DNA from: SAR202 cluster bacterium | GTDB taxonomy: Bacteria; Chloroflexota; Dehalococcoidia; Lucifugimonadales; UBA1123 | Reading direction: 5' to 3' | Assembly: GCA_030752795.1 (NCBI GenBank) | Contig: JASMDM010000081.1 | Span: 1-64,000 of the forward strand | DNA length: 64,000 nucleotides | Shown here: one piece after another, positions 25,011 to 34,741 of the stretch | Position numbering within the stretch: position 1 is the stretch's first letter | Layout: each line of letters opens with the position of its first letter | The notes under the pieces: generated by a model | What the model saw: only the letters and a program-made list of their open reading frames with translations | The model's database searches: none | Told to the model about the DNA's origin: nothing | Translations under genes and position numbers: made by a program

Positions 25011-26015
25011 ATGGCCAAGCTACTTGAGGTGTCCAACCTCACAACACACTTCTTCACCCCTGACGGCGTTGTGAAAGCCGTAGACGGTATTTCGTACGAA
25101 ATCGAAGAAGGCGAAGTGCTGGGCGTAGTAGGCGAAAGCGGGTGCGGCAAGAGCGTCCACGCCCTGTCTATCATGCGGTTGGTCGCCAACCCTCCGGGCA
25201 GGATAGTCGACGGCTCGATCATATTCGACGGCGAAAACATCCTGGAGATGGACGACGCCGAGATGAGGCACATTCGCGGCAACCGCATCGCGATGGTTTT
25301 CCAAGAGCCAATGACCTCTCTGAATCCAGTCCTGACGATTGGCCGCCAATTGACAGAGACCCTTGAGTTGCACCAGGGCATGAGCAAAAGCCAGGCTCGT
25401 GAACGAGCAGCCGAGCTGCTTCAAACGGTCGGCATCCCCGACGCGGCCCGGCGGCTGAGTGACTACCCCCACCAATTTAGTGGAGGCATGCGTCAGCGGG
25501 TCATGATCGCCATGGCGCTGAGTTGCAATCCGCGGCTGATCATCGCCGACGAACCGACCACCGCGCTGGACGTAACGATTCAAGCCCAGATTCTGGAATT
25601 GATGCGCGATCTGTCCACCGAGTTTGGCACGGCGATGATCGTCATTACCCACAACCTTGGAGTCGTTGCTCGGTATGCGACCCGCGTCATCGTCATGTAC
25701 GCGGGCAAGATAATCGAAGTCGGATCGGCGGAAGACATCTACCACGATGCAAAGCATCCATACACCATCGCTCTCTTGAACTCCGTGCCCAGGCTCGACT
25801 CGGTCGAGCACGTACGACTGGACGCGATCGAAGGCCTGCCCCCCGATCTCGTGGACCTGCCTATCGGCTGCTCGTTTGCGCCGCGATGCAGGTTCGCAAA
25901 CGAGCAATGTCTCGCGGAGGGTCCCGTCCTCGTAGAGACGGCTCCCAATCACACGACGGCCTGTTGGCGACACCACGAACTGAACGAGCTGACCGCACAA
26001 GGCGCCGCTAGCTAG
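25011..26015 (+). CDS. oligopeptide/dipeptide ABC transporter ATPase (DppD/OppD type)
   Basis: Cytoplasmic ATPase that powers uptake of peptides or other solutes; 334 residues. Walker A is GESGCGKS (41-48), the signature is FSGGMRQRV, Walker B is [12 protein letters not shown] and the switch His is in VITHN. The C-terminal oligo-HPY extension has the [14 protein letters not shown] cluster. GGGGAGG precedes ATG 25011. The second ATPase follows 17 bases later. No permease or binding protein gene lies beside them, which is unusual for this transporter class. Confidence 0.93.
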   Translation: MAKLLEVSNLTTHFFTPDGVVKAVDGISYEIEEGEVLGVVGESGCGKSVHALSIMRLVANPPGRIVDGSIIFDGENILEMDDAEMRHIRGNRIAMVFQEPMTSLNPVLTIGRQLTETLELHQGMSKSQARERAAELLQTVGIPDAARRLSDYPHQFSGGMRQRVMIAMALSCNPRLIIADEPTTALDVTIQAQILELMRDLSTEFGTAMIVITHNLGVVARYATRVIVMYAGKIIEVGSAEDIYHDAKHPYTIALLNSVPRLDSVEHVRLDAIEGLPPDLVDLPIGCSFAPRCRFANEQCLAEGPVLVETAPNHTTACWRHHELNELTAQGAAS

Positions 26016-26032
26016 AGAGGACGCACGAACAC

Positions 26033-27076
26033 ATGACACAAAGTCAGGAAATGACGTCGACAGACCGAAACGGCGCTGACGACGCTCTGCTTGAAGTCAA
26101 AGACTTGAAGATGCACTTCCCGGTGACCTCCGGGATCGTCTTCCAGCGCAAAGTCGCCGATGTCAAAGCGGTTGACGGCATCAGTTTCACGATCAAACGT
26201 GGCGAGACCCTGGGCCTCGTGGGCGAGAGCGGCTGCGGCAAGACCACTGCCGGCAGGTGCATTCTCCAGCTCTACAAACCCACCGCCGGCGACGTGATGT
26301 TCGATGGCGAGCGGCTCAACGATCTCGACACCCGCCGAATGCGCGCCATGCGCCGTCAGATGCAAATCATCTTCCAGGACCCGTACGGTTCCCTGAACCC
26401 GAGGATGACCTGCGGCGACATCGTCGGCGAGCCTCTCACGGTCCACAAGCTGACCACCGGAAAAGGCGAGTACCGCGATCGCGTGACGGAGTTGCTGCAA
26501 ACCGTAGGGCTGAACCCGTACATGGCCGATCGCTACCCCCACGAGTTCAGCGGCGGGCAGCGTCAGCGAATCGGCATCGCTCGGGCGCTGGCAGTTAACC
26601 CGAGCTTCATCGTCTGCGACGAGCCGGTTTCGGCGTTGGACGTTTCGATTCAGGCTCAGGTCATCAACCTGCTCGAAGACCTGCAAGAGCAGTTCGGGTT
26701 GACCTACCTGTTCATCGCTCACGACCTTTCGGTCGTCCGCCACATCAGCGACCGCGTCGCCGTGATGTACCTCGGCCACATCGTCGAGATCGCGGACCGC
26801 AACGAACTCTACGACAACCCGCTCCACCCGTACACGCGAGCGCTTCTGTCCGCCATCCCGATTCCCGATCCGTTGGTCGAGGCTCAACGCGAACGCATCA
26901 TCCTGACCGGCGACGTGCCCAGCCCGATGAACCCGCCGCCTGGCTGTGTGTTCCATACGCGTTGCCCGATCACGATCGACTCGTGCCAGGACGGAGTCCC
27001 CGAACTCCGCGAGGTGTCCCCGGAACATTGGGTTGGCTGCTTCCGGACCGAAGGATGGGACGAAGCCAGGGCCTAG
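26033..27076 (+). CDS. oligopeptide/dipeptide ABC transporter ATPase (DppF/OppF type)
   Basis: Partner ATPase of the preceding protein; the two normally form a heterodimer. Length 347. Walker A is GESGCGKTT, the signature is [10 protein letters not shown], Walker B is [12 protein letters not shown], and the switch His is in FIAHDLS. The C-terminal [14 protein letters not shown] motif is present. A perfect intrinsic terminator follows, so these two genes form a complete two-gene operon whose membrane components must be encoded elsewhere. Confidence 0.93.
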   Translation: MTQSQEMTSTDRNGADDALLEVKDLKMHFPVTSGIVFQRKVADVKAVDGISFTIKRGETLGLVGESGCGKTTAGRCILQLYKPTAGDVMFDGERLNDLDTRRMRAMRRQMQIIFQDPYGSLNPRMTCGDIVGEPLTVHKLTTGKGEYRDRVTELLQTVGLNPYMADRYPHEFSGGQRQRIGIARALAVNPSFIVCDEPVSALDVSIQAQVINLLEDLQEQFGLTYLFIAHDLSVVRHISDRVAVMYLGHIVEIADRNELYDNPLHPYTRALLSAIPIPDPLVEAQRERIILTGDVPSPMNPPPGCVFHTRCPITIDSCQDGVPELREVSPEHWVGCFRTEGWDEARA

Positions 27077-27099
27077 AACCCGAAACCAGTCGCAACTTC

Positions 27100-27139
27100 G
27101 ATCGCCCCTCGCGTCATCGACGCGAGGGGCGATCTGTTT
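27100..27139 (+). terminator. intrinsic terminator after the ABC ATPases
   Basis: A perfect 16-bp stem (27100-27115 with 27119-27134), 3-base loop ATC, followed by TGTTTTTAG. It can also serve the minus-strand gene that ends at 27162. Confidence 0.9.
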
Positions 27140-27161
27140 TTAGTTACAAATCCGCTCTGCG

Positions 27162-27449
27162 CTAGGCGGTATTCAGTTGGCGCTCGCCAGTGCCGGCGCG
27201 CAGCCTTCGCCTCTTCTCGCGCTCCCACCCGCTCAGCGGAGGTTTGCCGCGTCCGGCGCAGTGGTGCGTGTACACATGCTCGACGAATTCGTCGCCGATG
27301 TGCTCGTCGACCTCGGCTTGGACCGATGCCGATACGCGGTTGTCTCGCCATCCGCAGGTGATGCACATGGGTCCGTCTTCAGCAGACCGCGCATAGTCCA
27401 AAACTGCTCCGTTGCAACGTGGGCACGCCTGAAGTGTAATCGATGCCAT
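27162..27449 (-). CDS. small zinc-ribbon protein
   Basis: A 95-residue protein. Cys 9, 12, 29 and 32 (CPRC, CITC) form a zinc ribbon. An acidic helix (VQAEVDEHIGDEFVEHVYTHH) follows, then a basic tail with RGKPPLSGWEREKRRRL. The tail recurs almost unchanged in a fragment at 56358-56502, marking a small family. The function is unknown; zinc-ribbon plus basic helix suggests nucleic-acid or ribosome binding. Start ATG 27449, preceded by GAGGAGAAC. Confidence 0.65.
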   Translation of the reverse strand: MASITLQACPRCNGAVLDYARSAEDGPMCITCGWRDNRVSASVQAEVDEHIGDEFVEHVYTHHCAGRGKPPLSGWEREKRRRLRAGTGERQLNTA

Positions 27450-28172
27450 TGAAGTTCTCCTCTCGAATTGCTCCGACTGTTTCGGTTCCCTTCCCTGAAG
27501 TTCAGCCGATTCGCCGGTAGCGATCTCACTGATTTGCTATGCATCGATTCGAGCCTAGAATCGATGCCAACGCGTGACCAACGGCTCTCCAAACGCTGGC
27601 TCGTTGCTGACAGAACCTGTCAGAGTTCTGAGCGGGCCCCAATCATCTCGGCTGTCTCGAACAATCACGGACCGGTGTGGGTTTGACCACATGTGATCAC
27701 AGGACTACACTGACGCCGATCACCGACACGTACGAGCTTCGGGGTCGGGTCGGTGGATGTGATCTGTCAGTTGGTCCGTCATTTACGGAAGCCTTGGCGC
27801 TTGGATCTGCGCATGCAACCGTTGAGTCGACGCAAACCGTTCAATGGCGCTGGGAGGACCCGGAGCGGTTGAGGTGGGCTTCGTGGACCCGGACGGGGCC
27901 CCATCGAAATCGGCCAAGGCAGCTAGGTCATCGATGTCAATAGGGGTTTTCGGGACGGGTAAACGATCAGAGTCGAGATCGACTGCGTAGGGAATGTTCT
28001 GCACGTTCAAGATTGGGACTCGGCACGCGGCGACGAGACGATCCGGGGCGCGTTTACGGCGAGAAGCAGCGAGCTGGCCGATGGGTTGCCATATGCGTTA
28101 CTGCTGAACCTGCAACCTCTCGAACAGCAAGACCGTAATGGTTCTGAGATATCTGTGCGCACCAGGAGGATC
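27450..28172. other. gap with one doubtful minus-strand frame
   Basis: About 720 bases without a confident gene. A minus-strand frame from TTG 28010 to TAA at 27783-27785 encodes 75 residues (NVQNIPYAVDLDSDRLPVP..., then a Pro/Ser-rich tail). Its composition is protein-like and the frame stays open upstream, but no ribosome-binding site is seen. It may be a remnant. No repeat module is visible. Confidence 0.35.
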
Positions 28173-28882
28173 GTGGTGGCAACATTCGTACTCGTCCACG
28201 GAGGTTGGCATGGAGGTTGGTGCTGGAAGAAGGTTGTTCCTCTCCTACGCAGCAAGGCCATGATGTGTCCACGCCGACCCTCACCGGTCTGGGGGACCGG
28301 TCTCATCTATTGACCCAGGACATCGACCTCGACACGCACATACAAGATGTCGAGGCACTATTGAACTACGAAGACTTGAGTGACGTGATTCTGGTTGGAC
28401 ACAGTTATGGCGGCATGGTTATCACCGGCGTCGCCGACGAAGCGCCTATGAAGCTGGCACGCCTTGTCTACCTTGACGCCACAGCCCCGACAGTGGGTGA
28501 ATCGCTGTTGAGCATGAATCCGCCAGCCTTTCGCGATGCTGTACTCGAAGCCTCTGAAATTGACGGCGACGGTTGGCGCGTGCCCCCTTTTCCACTATCG
28601 ACCATGGGCGTTTACGACCCGGAGGACGTCGCGTGGGTCGAGCCCAAGTTGCGCGACCATCCTCTCGCCTCCATCCGTCAACCGTTGCAATTCCACAGGT
28701 CGACAATCGAAACCATTCCGCGCTCTTACGTCCGATGCAAAGAAGGCGCACCCAACGTGAATGAAACGGCTGCAAGAATGCGAGCGAACAAAGACGGGGA
28801 TTACGTCGAGATCGAATCCGGTCACGACGCGATGGTCACTGTTCCAATAGAACTTGCTGAGGCGTTGGTGAGTCAGATCTGA
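28173..28882 (+). pseudogene. alpha/beta hydrolase (esterase-like), frameshifted
   Basis: AGGAGGA precedes GTG 28173, giving VVATFVLVHGGWHGGWCWKKVVPLLRSK. Near 28255 the reading frame must shift to continue GHDVSTPTLTGLGDRSHLL. AAGGCC in place of AAGGGCC would explain it as a one-base deletion. Downstream, the nucleophile elbow GHSYGG, the D of VYLDATAP and the C-terminal GHDAM His are intact. The restored product is about 236 residues, the usual size for the EstA/pyrethroid-hydrolase-like family. It is either a fresh pseudogene or a homopolymer sequencing error. Confidence 0.8.
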
Positions 28883-29051
28883 CGCTCAGGCAGCTTCCGC
28901 AGTTGATTATTCCCAGTGTTGGGCGGCCTTGAAGCATCTGGTCGCTGGCAGAGCGTTTGTGGCCCCACCGGAGTCGGTGTCTGTGCCGCGGTCGGCTTGG
29001 TCCCGGTCTGTCTGCAACTAACATCTTCAAGGGACAATCCGGAGAGTCAAG

Positions 29052-29720
29052 ATGAGTCCACCCGTCCACGAACCGCTGACCGGTTACCGAGAATACGAGC
29101 CAGATGAGATGCGACGGCGAGCGTCCGATTTCTACGAGGACGTTCGCAGACGCAGAACCGTGCGCGATTTCTCCGATCGTGCCGTCCCGAAGTCCGTGAT
29201 CGAGGATTGCATCCAAGCAGCGGGAACAGCGCCAAGCGGGGCGAATATGCAGCCGTGGACCTTCGCCGTCGTTTCGGATCCCGCGGTCAAAGCCAAGATT
29301 AGGGTGGCCGCCGAAGAAGAAGAGCGGGAGTTCTACGCCAGCAGAGCGCCCCAGGAATGGCTCGACGCGCTGGAGCCGCTCGGCACGGACCCGAATAAAC
29401 CGTTCATCGAGACTGCCCCGTACCTGATAGCGATCTTCGTCCAGAGCTACGGAGTCACGAAAGACGGCGAGCAAGTGAAGCACTACTACGCCAACGAGTC
29501 GGTCGGTATCGCAACCGGTATGTTAATCGCGGCTGTGCACAACGCGGGGTTAGTGTCGCTGACTCATACGCCTAGCCCGATGCGGTTCCTCAACGACATC
29601 CTGGGCCGCCCTCCGAACGAGCGGCCGTTCCTGCTGCTAGTGGTCGGCTACCCCGCCGAGGACGCCATGGTCCCGAAGATCGCTAAGAAGAGCCTCGACG
29701 AAATCGCGGTTTTCGTCTGA
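29052..29720 (+). CDS. nitroreductase-family FMN flavoprotein
   Basis: A 222-residue flavoprotein. The FMN-binding [15 protein letters not shown] (33-47), [12 protein letters not shown] (59-70) and the C-terminal [13 protein letters not shown] are present. The arrangement with [23 protein letters not shown] is that of iodotyrosine-deiodinase-like members, which reduce halogenated phenols; other members reduce quinones or nitro groups. GGAGAG precedes ATG 29052. It is the only intact gene among its neighbours in the 28-34 kb stretch. Confidence 0.85.
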   Translation: MSPPVHEPLTGYREYEPDEMRRRASDFYEDVRRRRTVRDFSDRAVPKSVIEDCIQAAGTAPSGANMQPWTFAVVSDPAVKAKIRVAAEEEEREFYASRAPQEWLDALEPLGTDPNKPFIETAPYLIAIFVQSYGVTKDGEQVKHYYANESVGIATGMLIAAVHNAGLVSLTHTPSPMRFLNDILGRPPNERPFLLLVVGYPAEDAMVPKIAKKSLDEIAVFV

Positions 29721-29880
29721 ACGACCACGGCCGCCTGCGTGGGACGTCTCCTTAGGAGCGAACGAACCTCGTTGGCCTGGGCGGCGACGTCCGCGATTCG
29801 CCGATTGACGCGATCGGCGCCGGTGCATAAAGTAGTTGCCATCCCATGGTCGAATCTCCCCACGATCCAGGTATCAGGCG

Positions 29881-30966
29881 ATGAATCAAGAAATTCGATT
29901 TTGTGCTGCCCCCGACGGAACTCGCATAGCGTTCGCGGTAGTCGGTGACGGACCTCCATTGGTTAAGGCGCCCAACTGGCTCACTCACCTCGAGTTCGAG
30001 TGGAACAGCCCGGTCTGGCGGCACTGGTGGGAGGAGCTCGCTCGGGACTTCACGTTGATCAGGTTCGACCAGCGCGGCTCCGGCCTTTCGGATCGTATTG
30101 TCAATGAGCATTCGTTTGACCTCTGGCTCGGAGATTTGGCGGCCGTCGTAGACGACCTTGGCCTCGACCGATTCTCAATGTTAGGGATATCTCAGGGCGG
30201 CGCTTTCGCGGCGGCATACATCGTACAGAACCCAGGTCGCGTCGATCGGCTCGTAATGTACGGAGCGTACCCAAGAGGGCAGGCTATGCGTGGCGGTACG
30301 ACCGATGAAAAGTTTGAGGCCATGTTAACCTTGACACGGGCCGGATGGGGCCGCGATGATCCCGCCTACCGCCAAATGTTCACGTCCAGGTTCATGCCGG
30401 GAGCCACGATTGAACAGATGACGTGGTGCAACGATCTGCAGCGCGTATCGACCTCTGGCGAGAACGCCGCGGACGTAATGGCGACGCTTTCCCGGATCGA
30501 TGTACTGCCGATACTGGGGGATGTCGATGTACCGACGTTGGTGCTGCATGCTACGGGCGACATGCAAGTGCCGTTCGAGCAGGGACGGCAACTCTCGTCG
30601 TTGATCCCGGACGCTCGGTTTGTCGCCCTGGACGGCAACAACCATTTCCTTCTGGCGAGCGAGCCCGCCTGGCCGATCGCCATCGCCGAGATTCGTGCGT
30701 TCCCGGGCGGCGATGCAAGAAATGACAACGGCGTGGCGACCGAGTTCGGCGCCGCCGCCGCGAGTCCGATCCCAGCCGACCTCACGACCAGGGAGGTGGA
30801 GGTGCTGCGTCATCTCGCACCGGCCGCACGAACCGCGAGATCGCCGACGAGTTGTTCATCACGTCGAACATCGTGGCCAACCACGTATCGAACATCCTCT
30901 CCAAGACGGCCTCCGCCAATCGAACTGAAGCGGCGGCATTCGCGACCAGGCATGGACTGAACTAGC
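29881..30966 (+). pseudogene. alpha/beta hydrolase-LuxR fusion regulator, frameshifted
   Basis: From ATG 29881 the N-terminal 270 residues are an alpha/beta hydrolase: FDQRGSGLSD, nucleophile elbow GISQGG, GNNHF. After the linker, a LuxR-type helix-turn-helix begins (LTTREVEVLRHLA) but the frame breaks near 30820. The next frame continues GRTNREIADELFITSNIVANHVSNIL to TAG 30964-30966. A one-base deletion explains it. As it stands the DNA-binding domain is lost. Such fusions are one-protein sensors whose hydrolase domain may bind or cut a ligand. Confidence 0.8.
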
Positions 30967-31158
30967 CCCTCCTGATTCGGCGCTCGTTACTCGGTAGCCA
31001 ATGATGGCTAGACTGCACATGGTCATGGCTAGTGATCCGCCGGATTTTCACGACTCAAGAATCGTCAATATCGGAGATGTGCGTCTCCGACAACGCTCGT
31101 AGACTTCTTGTTACCGGTCCAAGCGAAGACCGTGGCGCCAGCGACAAGGAGTCTACCG

Positions 31159-32436
31159 ATGTCGACAATTGCCTCTCTGACAACCGTTCCCCACATTCGA
31201 GAATCCGTTCGGCAAATCAACCGATCGAACCTGTCCGCGGGCATCAGCGTATTGCTGCTGTATCTGTTCGCGGGCTTGCCCATACAGATCGGCGTCATGA
31301 CCCAACTCGGCCTGTCGCCGGCTGAATCGAGCAGTTGGTTTTTCGTCACCTGGATGACGACTGGACTGTTCTCGTTCGGCCTGGCGCTCTTCACCAAGCA
31401 GCCAGTGTCCATCAAGTTGTCGATTCCGGCGCTGATCTTCCTTGCCGGAGCCGCTGGCGGGTACAGCCTGCCTCAGATTATCGGCGCCAACCTCCTGGTC
31501 GGAGTCGTCGCCATTGGGCTATCGACGTTTCGCGTAGCGGACGCTTTCGCACGCCTCTTTCCAGGTCAAGTCGCGATCGGCGTCTTCGCCGGCAGTATGC
31601 TCCTGTTCATGCTGAAGACGTCTCAATTGGCCGTTACGGACATCGCGATCGCGGGGCCGATCCTGGCGGGATTCGTGTTGACGTTAGCGGCGACGCGAAA
31701 CCAGTTGCTGGCCGTCGCGCTCGCCGCGGCGGTCGGATTGCTGGGCGTCCTGCTGACCGACGGCGTTCCGAACGTAACCAGCTCTGTCGGACTGCCCGAA
31801 TTCTTCCCGCTCGCGATTGAGCTCCATCCCGCGGCGATGATCGCTCTCGGCATTCCGCCCCTTATCCTCGTGGTCGTGTAGGCAACACGCAATCGCTGGC
31901 GGTCCTCCGATACGAAGGCTATCAAATCAAAGGTAACCTGTTCGGGTTCGTCGCAGGCGCGGCCACGATCGTCAACGCCCTCGGCGGCGGGCACGCGGAC
32001 GGCGTCGGCGGCACAACCACGGTTGTCGGCGCCGGATCCGATGCTGGCCCGTCAGCTTACCGCTACTGGGCAATCCGTGATTTCGTCTGTGCCGGTAGTC
32101 GTGATCGCGTTCGCGGTGTCGCCGATTATTGCGCTGATTCAGGAGCTCCCGGTCGTGTACACACTCACCGTCGGCGCCCACGCGCTGGCAATGCCCTTCA
32201 AGCAGGTGCTAGCGAAGACCATGGCGGGCGCGAACAGGGCAGGCGCGTTTACCGCTATCCTGGTCGCGGCGATCCCCCTTCAGTTGGCCGGGATGCCGAT
32301 GGCGTTATGGGCGTTGATCGCGGGCACGGCCGTTGTCACGCTGAGCTCTGAGCGAGCAAGGCGACACTGGCGCAACGTTTGGGCGATCATCGCAACGACG
32401 GTAGATCGTGCCGAACCAACGCATGATGCGCAATGA
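31159..32436 (+). pseudogene. BenE-family (benzoate/H+ symporter-like) permease, two frameshifts
   Basis: AAGGAG then ATG 31159. The first 240 residues hold about seven membrane segments (SAGISVLLLYLFAGLPIQIGVM, KLSIPALIFLAGAAGGYSL). The frame stops at TAG 31879-31881. The -1 frame from 31878 continues a conserved loop, VGNTQSLAVLRYEGYQIKGNLFG and ATIVNALGGGHADGVGGTT, to about 32075. The original frame then resumes with SVISSVPVVVIAFAV through the last helices. The two shifts compensate, so only about 65 residues are out of frame. Those residues are the most conserved part of the family, so loss of function is expected. Confidence 0.8.
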
Positions 32437-32446
32437 CGGTTGTTCG

Positions 32447-33165
32447 CTACGCCCGCCGCAGATGCTCCATCTCGACGGCGAACCAGAGCGCCAAAGCGCC
32501 GGTGCGTTCGTCACGGCCGAATTCGGCTGCGCGGTCGAGGTAGGCTCGCAGATCGGGTTGCGGTCCTGTGCTTGTGCATCCGTCGACAAGTCCACCGTCC
32601 AGCGATATTCGCTCCGCGACGCCGCGCCACGCCAGATCTAAAAATGGCGGGTGCCGCTCGTCGAGCCACCCGCGTCTTAGGCCGCGAGCCACCGCGAACC
32701 CGAACATCGTGGTCGCCGTGTGCTCTTGGTACGAGCCGGGCACGTCCAACACCTCCATCAGCATGCCCGACGAGCGCTGGTACGCGGCCAACGCGTCGAG
32801 ATGCCGGATGTGGATCGCGATGAGCTTGTCCCTGTCGGGGTGATTTTCCGGCACATATGACGGTGCTTCGGCTACCCTAGGGCCGCGAACGTGTTGCGGC
32901 GTCCCCAGAAGTACGGGACAGACCGAGCATGCCAGAACAACCCGTTCGACTGCTGGATCCCCGCGTCCAGAAGGAACTTCGTCAGAATGTCGATGTACGC
33001 GATGTCCCCGGTCACACCGTACGCCCGACCCAAGATCATCGCGGCGAAGAACATGTCCTCGATCCGATAGTCGGGATCGCACGGCGCCGGCGGGTTTTCG
33101 CCCTCGATGATTCGGAACCTGTCGGCAGTTTCGATCAGCACGTTGGCGTACCGGGCATCGCCAGT
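32447..33165 (-). pseudogene. GH88/GH105-like glycoside hydrolase fragment, frameshifted
   Basis: Minus strand. The first part (ARYANVLIETADRFR...RIEDMFFAAMILGRAYGVTGD...GLFWHARSVPYFWGRRNTFAALG) and the second (VAEAPSYVPENH...GMLMEVLDVPGSYQEHTATTMFGFAVARGL) lie in different frames joined near 32877 by a one-base deletion. They resemble the C-terminal two thirds of unsaturated-uronyl (GH88/GH105) hydrolases, (alpha/alpha)6 barrels. The N-terminal third is missing because the divergent exo-alpha-type gene begins at 33201. It is truncated and shifted, hence dead. Confidence 0.7.
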
Positions 33166-33200
33166 CGAATACCGTATTTGTGGGTGGAGGAGGAAACGTC

Positions 33201-34328
33201 ATGGTCGAAGGAACGGAAATTCGTAAGGGCGACGTGATGGTGATGGTCGGGACGCGCAAGGGCGCGTTCCTGTTGAGTGGCGACGGATCCCGAGACCGGT
33301 GGCGCATATCGGGTCCTCACTGCGCGGACGGCGACGTCTTCCACATGACGTACGACCCCAGGAACGGCGCGCTCTTGGCGGCCGTGAACAACGTCTTCTG
33401 GGGCAGTCAGGTGCAGATCGGTACGGATCTGGGAGCAACCTGGACGGCGTCTGAGGGCAATCCGAAGATCTCCGACGGAAGCGAACTGGCCCTGGGTCGA
33501 ATCTGGCACATTGAACCCGGCAGAGCTAACGAACCGGGCGTGCTCTACCTCGGCGCCGAACCAGCGTCTCTGTTTCGAAGCCACGACTGGGGCGCCAACT
33601 GGGAGCAGTTCAGCAGCCTGACACGCCACCCATCGCGCGACCGGTGGGAGGAAGGGAACGGCGGTCTGTGCCTCCACAGCATCGTGCTCGACCGATCGTC
33701 GAAACAACGGATGTGGGTCGGGATCTCGGCGGCCGGTACGTTCCGCACCGACGACGGCGGCGAAACCTGAGAGCCGAAGAACCTGGGTGTGCGCGCCGAT
33801 TTCCTCCCCGAGACGTTCCCCGAGTTCGGCCAATGTCCGCACAAGATGCTGTCTCATCCGGCGCATCCTGAGGTCCTCTATCAGCAGAACCACTGCGGCG
33901 TCTTCCGCAGCGACGAAGCCGGCGACAATTGGCGCGACGTGACCGAAGGCTTGCCGTCCCGATTCGGCTTCGTTCTTGGCGTGCATTCGCAAGACCCGGA
34001 CACGATCTTCGTGATGCCAGAGGATTCGGCTCAAGGCGATCAGATCGGCGGCAACAAGCGGTATGTCACGGACGCCAGCATGCGCATCTACCGCAGCAAG
34101 AATGGCGGCGGCGACTGGGAGCCGCTGACCAACGACCTCCCTCCAGAGCACGCTTACTTGCACACGATGCGCGAAGGCATGGCGACGGACGATCTCGACT
34201 CGTGCGGCGTCTACGTTGGCACGACTTCCGGCGAAATCTTCAACAGCCGCGACGCCGGAGATAGCTGGCAATCGATGGTTCGCCACCTGCCGCCAATCAA
34301 CTCCGTCGAGGGCGCCACGGTGGTGTGA
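33201..34328 (+). pseudogene. BNR/sialidase-like beta-propeller protein with internal TGA
   Basis: GGAGGAGG precedes ATG 33201. The 375-residue frame holds repeated Asp-box-like motifs (SHDWGANWEQF, TDDGGET-*, SDEAGDNWRDV, SKNGGGDWEPL, SRDAGDSWQSM), typical of a sialidase/VPS10-type propeller. At 33768-33770 TGA stands where the repeat requires Trp (DGGETW), so TGG became TGA. Coding similarity continues unbroken to the TGA at 34326-34328. No signal peptide is seen. It may have acted on polysaccharide with the neighbouring GH88/105-like gene. Confidence 0.8.
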
Positions 34329-34741
34329 CGTTGCGTCGTCAGTCGACGCTGATGTTGGTCAACCGACTAGGTTGTCCGCGGACAGCCTCGCTATTCTGGG
34401 AGCTTGTCGGATGGTTGGCCGGGCACCGGCCAGAACGCCTTCCCGAGATGGAACGAATGTTGCACCCGTCCAACCTGGCATTGGCGCCCAGGGCTGCCAG
34501 TCTGGAACGGTCGGACATGCTTTGTGTCAACAAAGCAGGGGTGCCGGGACGAAGGCCATGCCGGGGTTTGGGGTGTCCCCAAAGTAACCTCTCGGGCGGG
34601 CGGGAGGGACAGAACAACCCGCGAAATGGGCTATCAATCGAGCACAGATTCTTCGGTGAGTCGAAACGCCCGGCAACGATTTCTTCACGGGGTTTCGATG
34701 TGGAAAGACGCCGTGAGTTCCGACCACTTAGTCAGAGCAGA
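34329..34741. repeat. gap with GGGTGTCCC-type repeat, copy 1
   Basis: No gene. About 34545-34620 contains GGGGTGTCCCC, then an AACCTCTCGGGCGGGCGGGAGGGACAG stretch. The same order of elements occurs at about 40775-40850 (AGGGTGTCCCT ... CGGGGGCGGGTGGGACAG). A TGTTGCACC...TTTGTGTCAACAAAGC stretch precedes it. This could be a dispersed repeat or a structured RNA. Confidence 0.5.
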
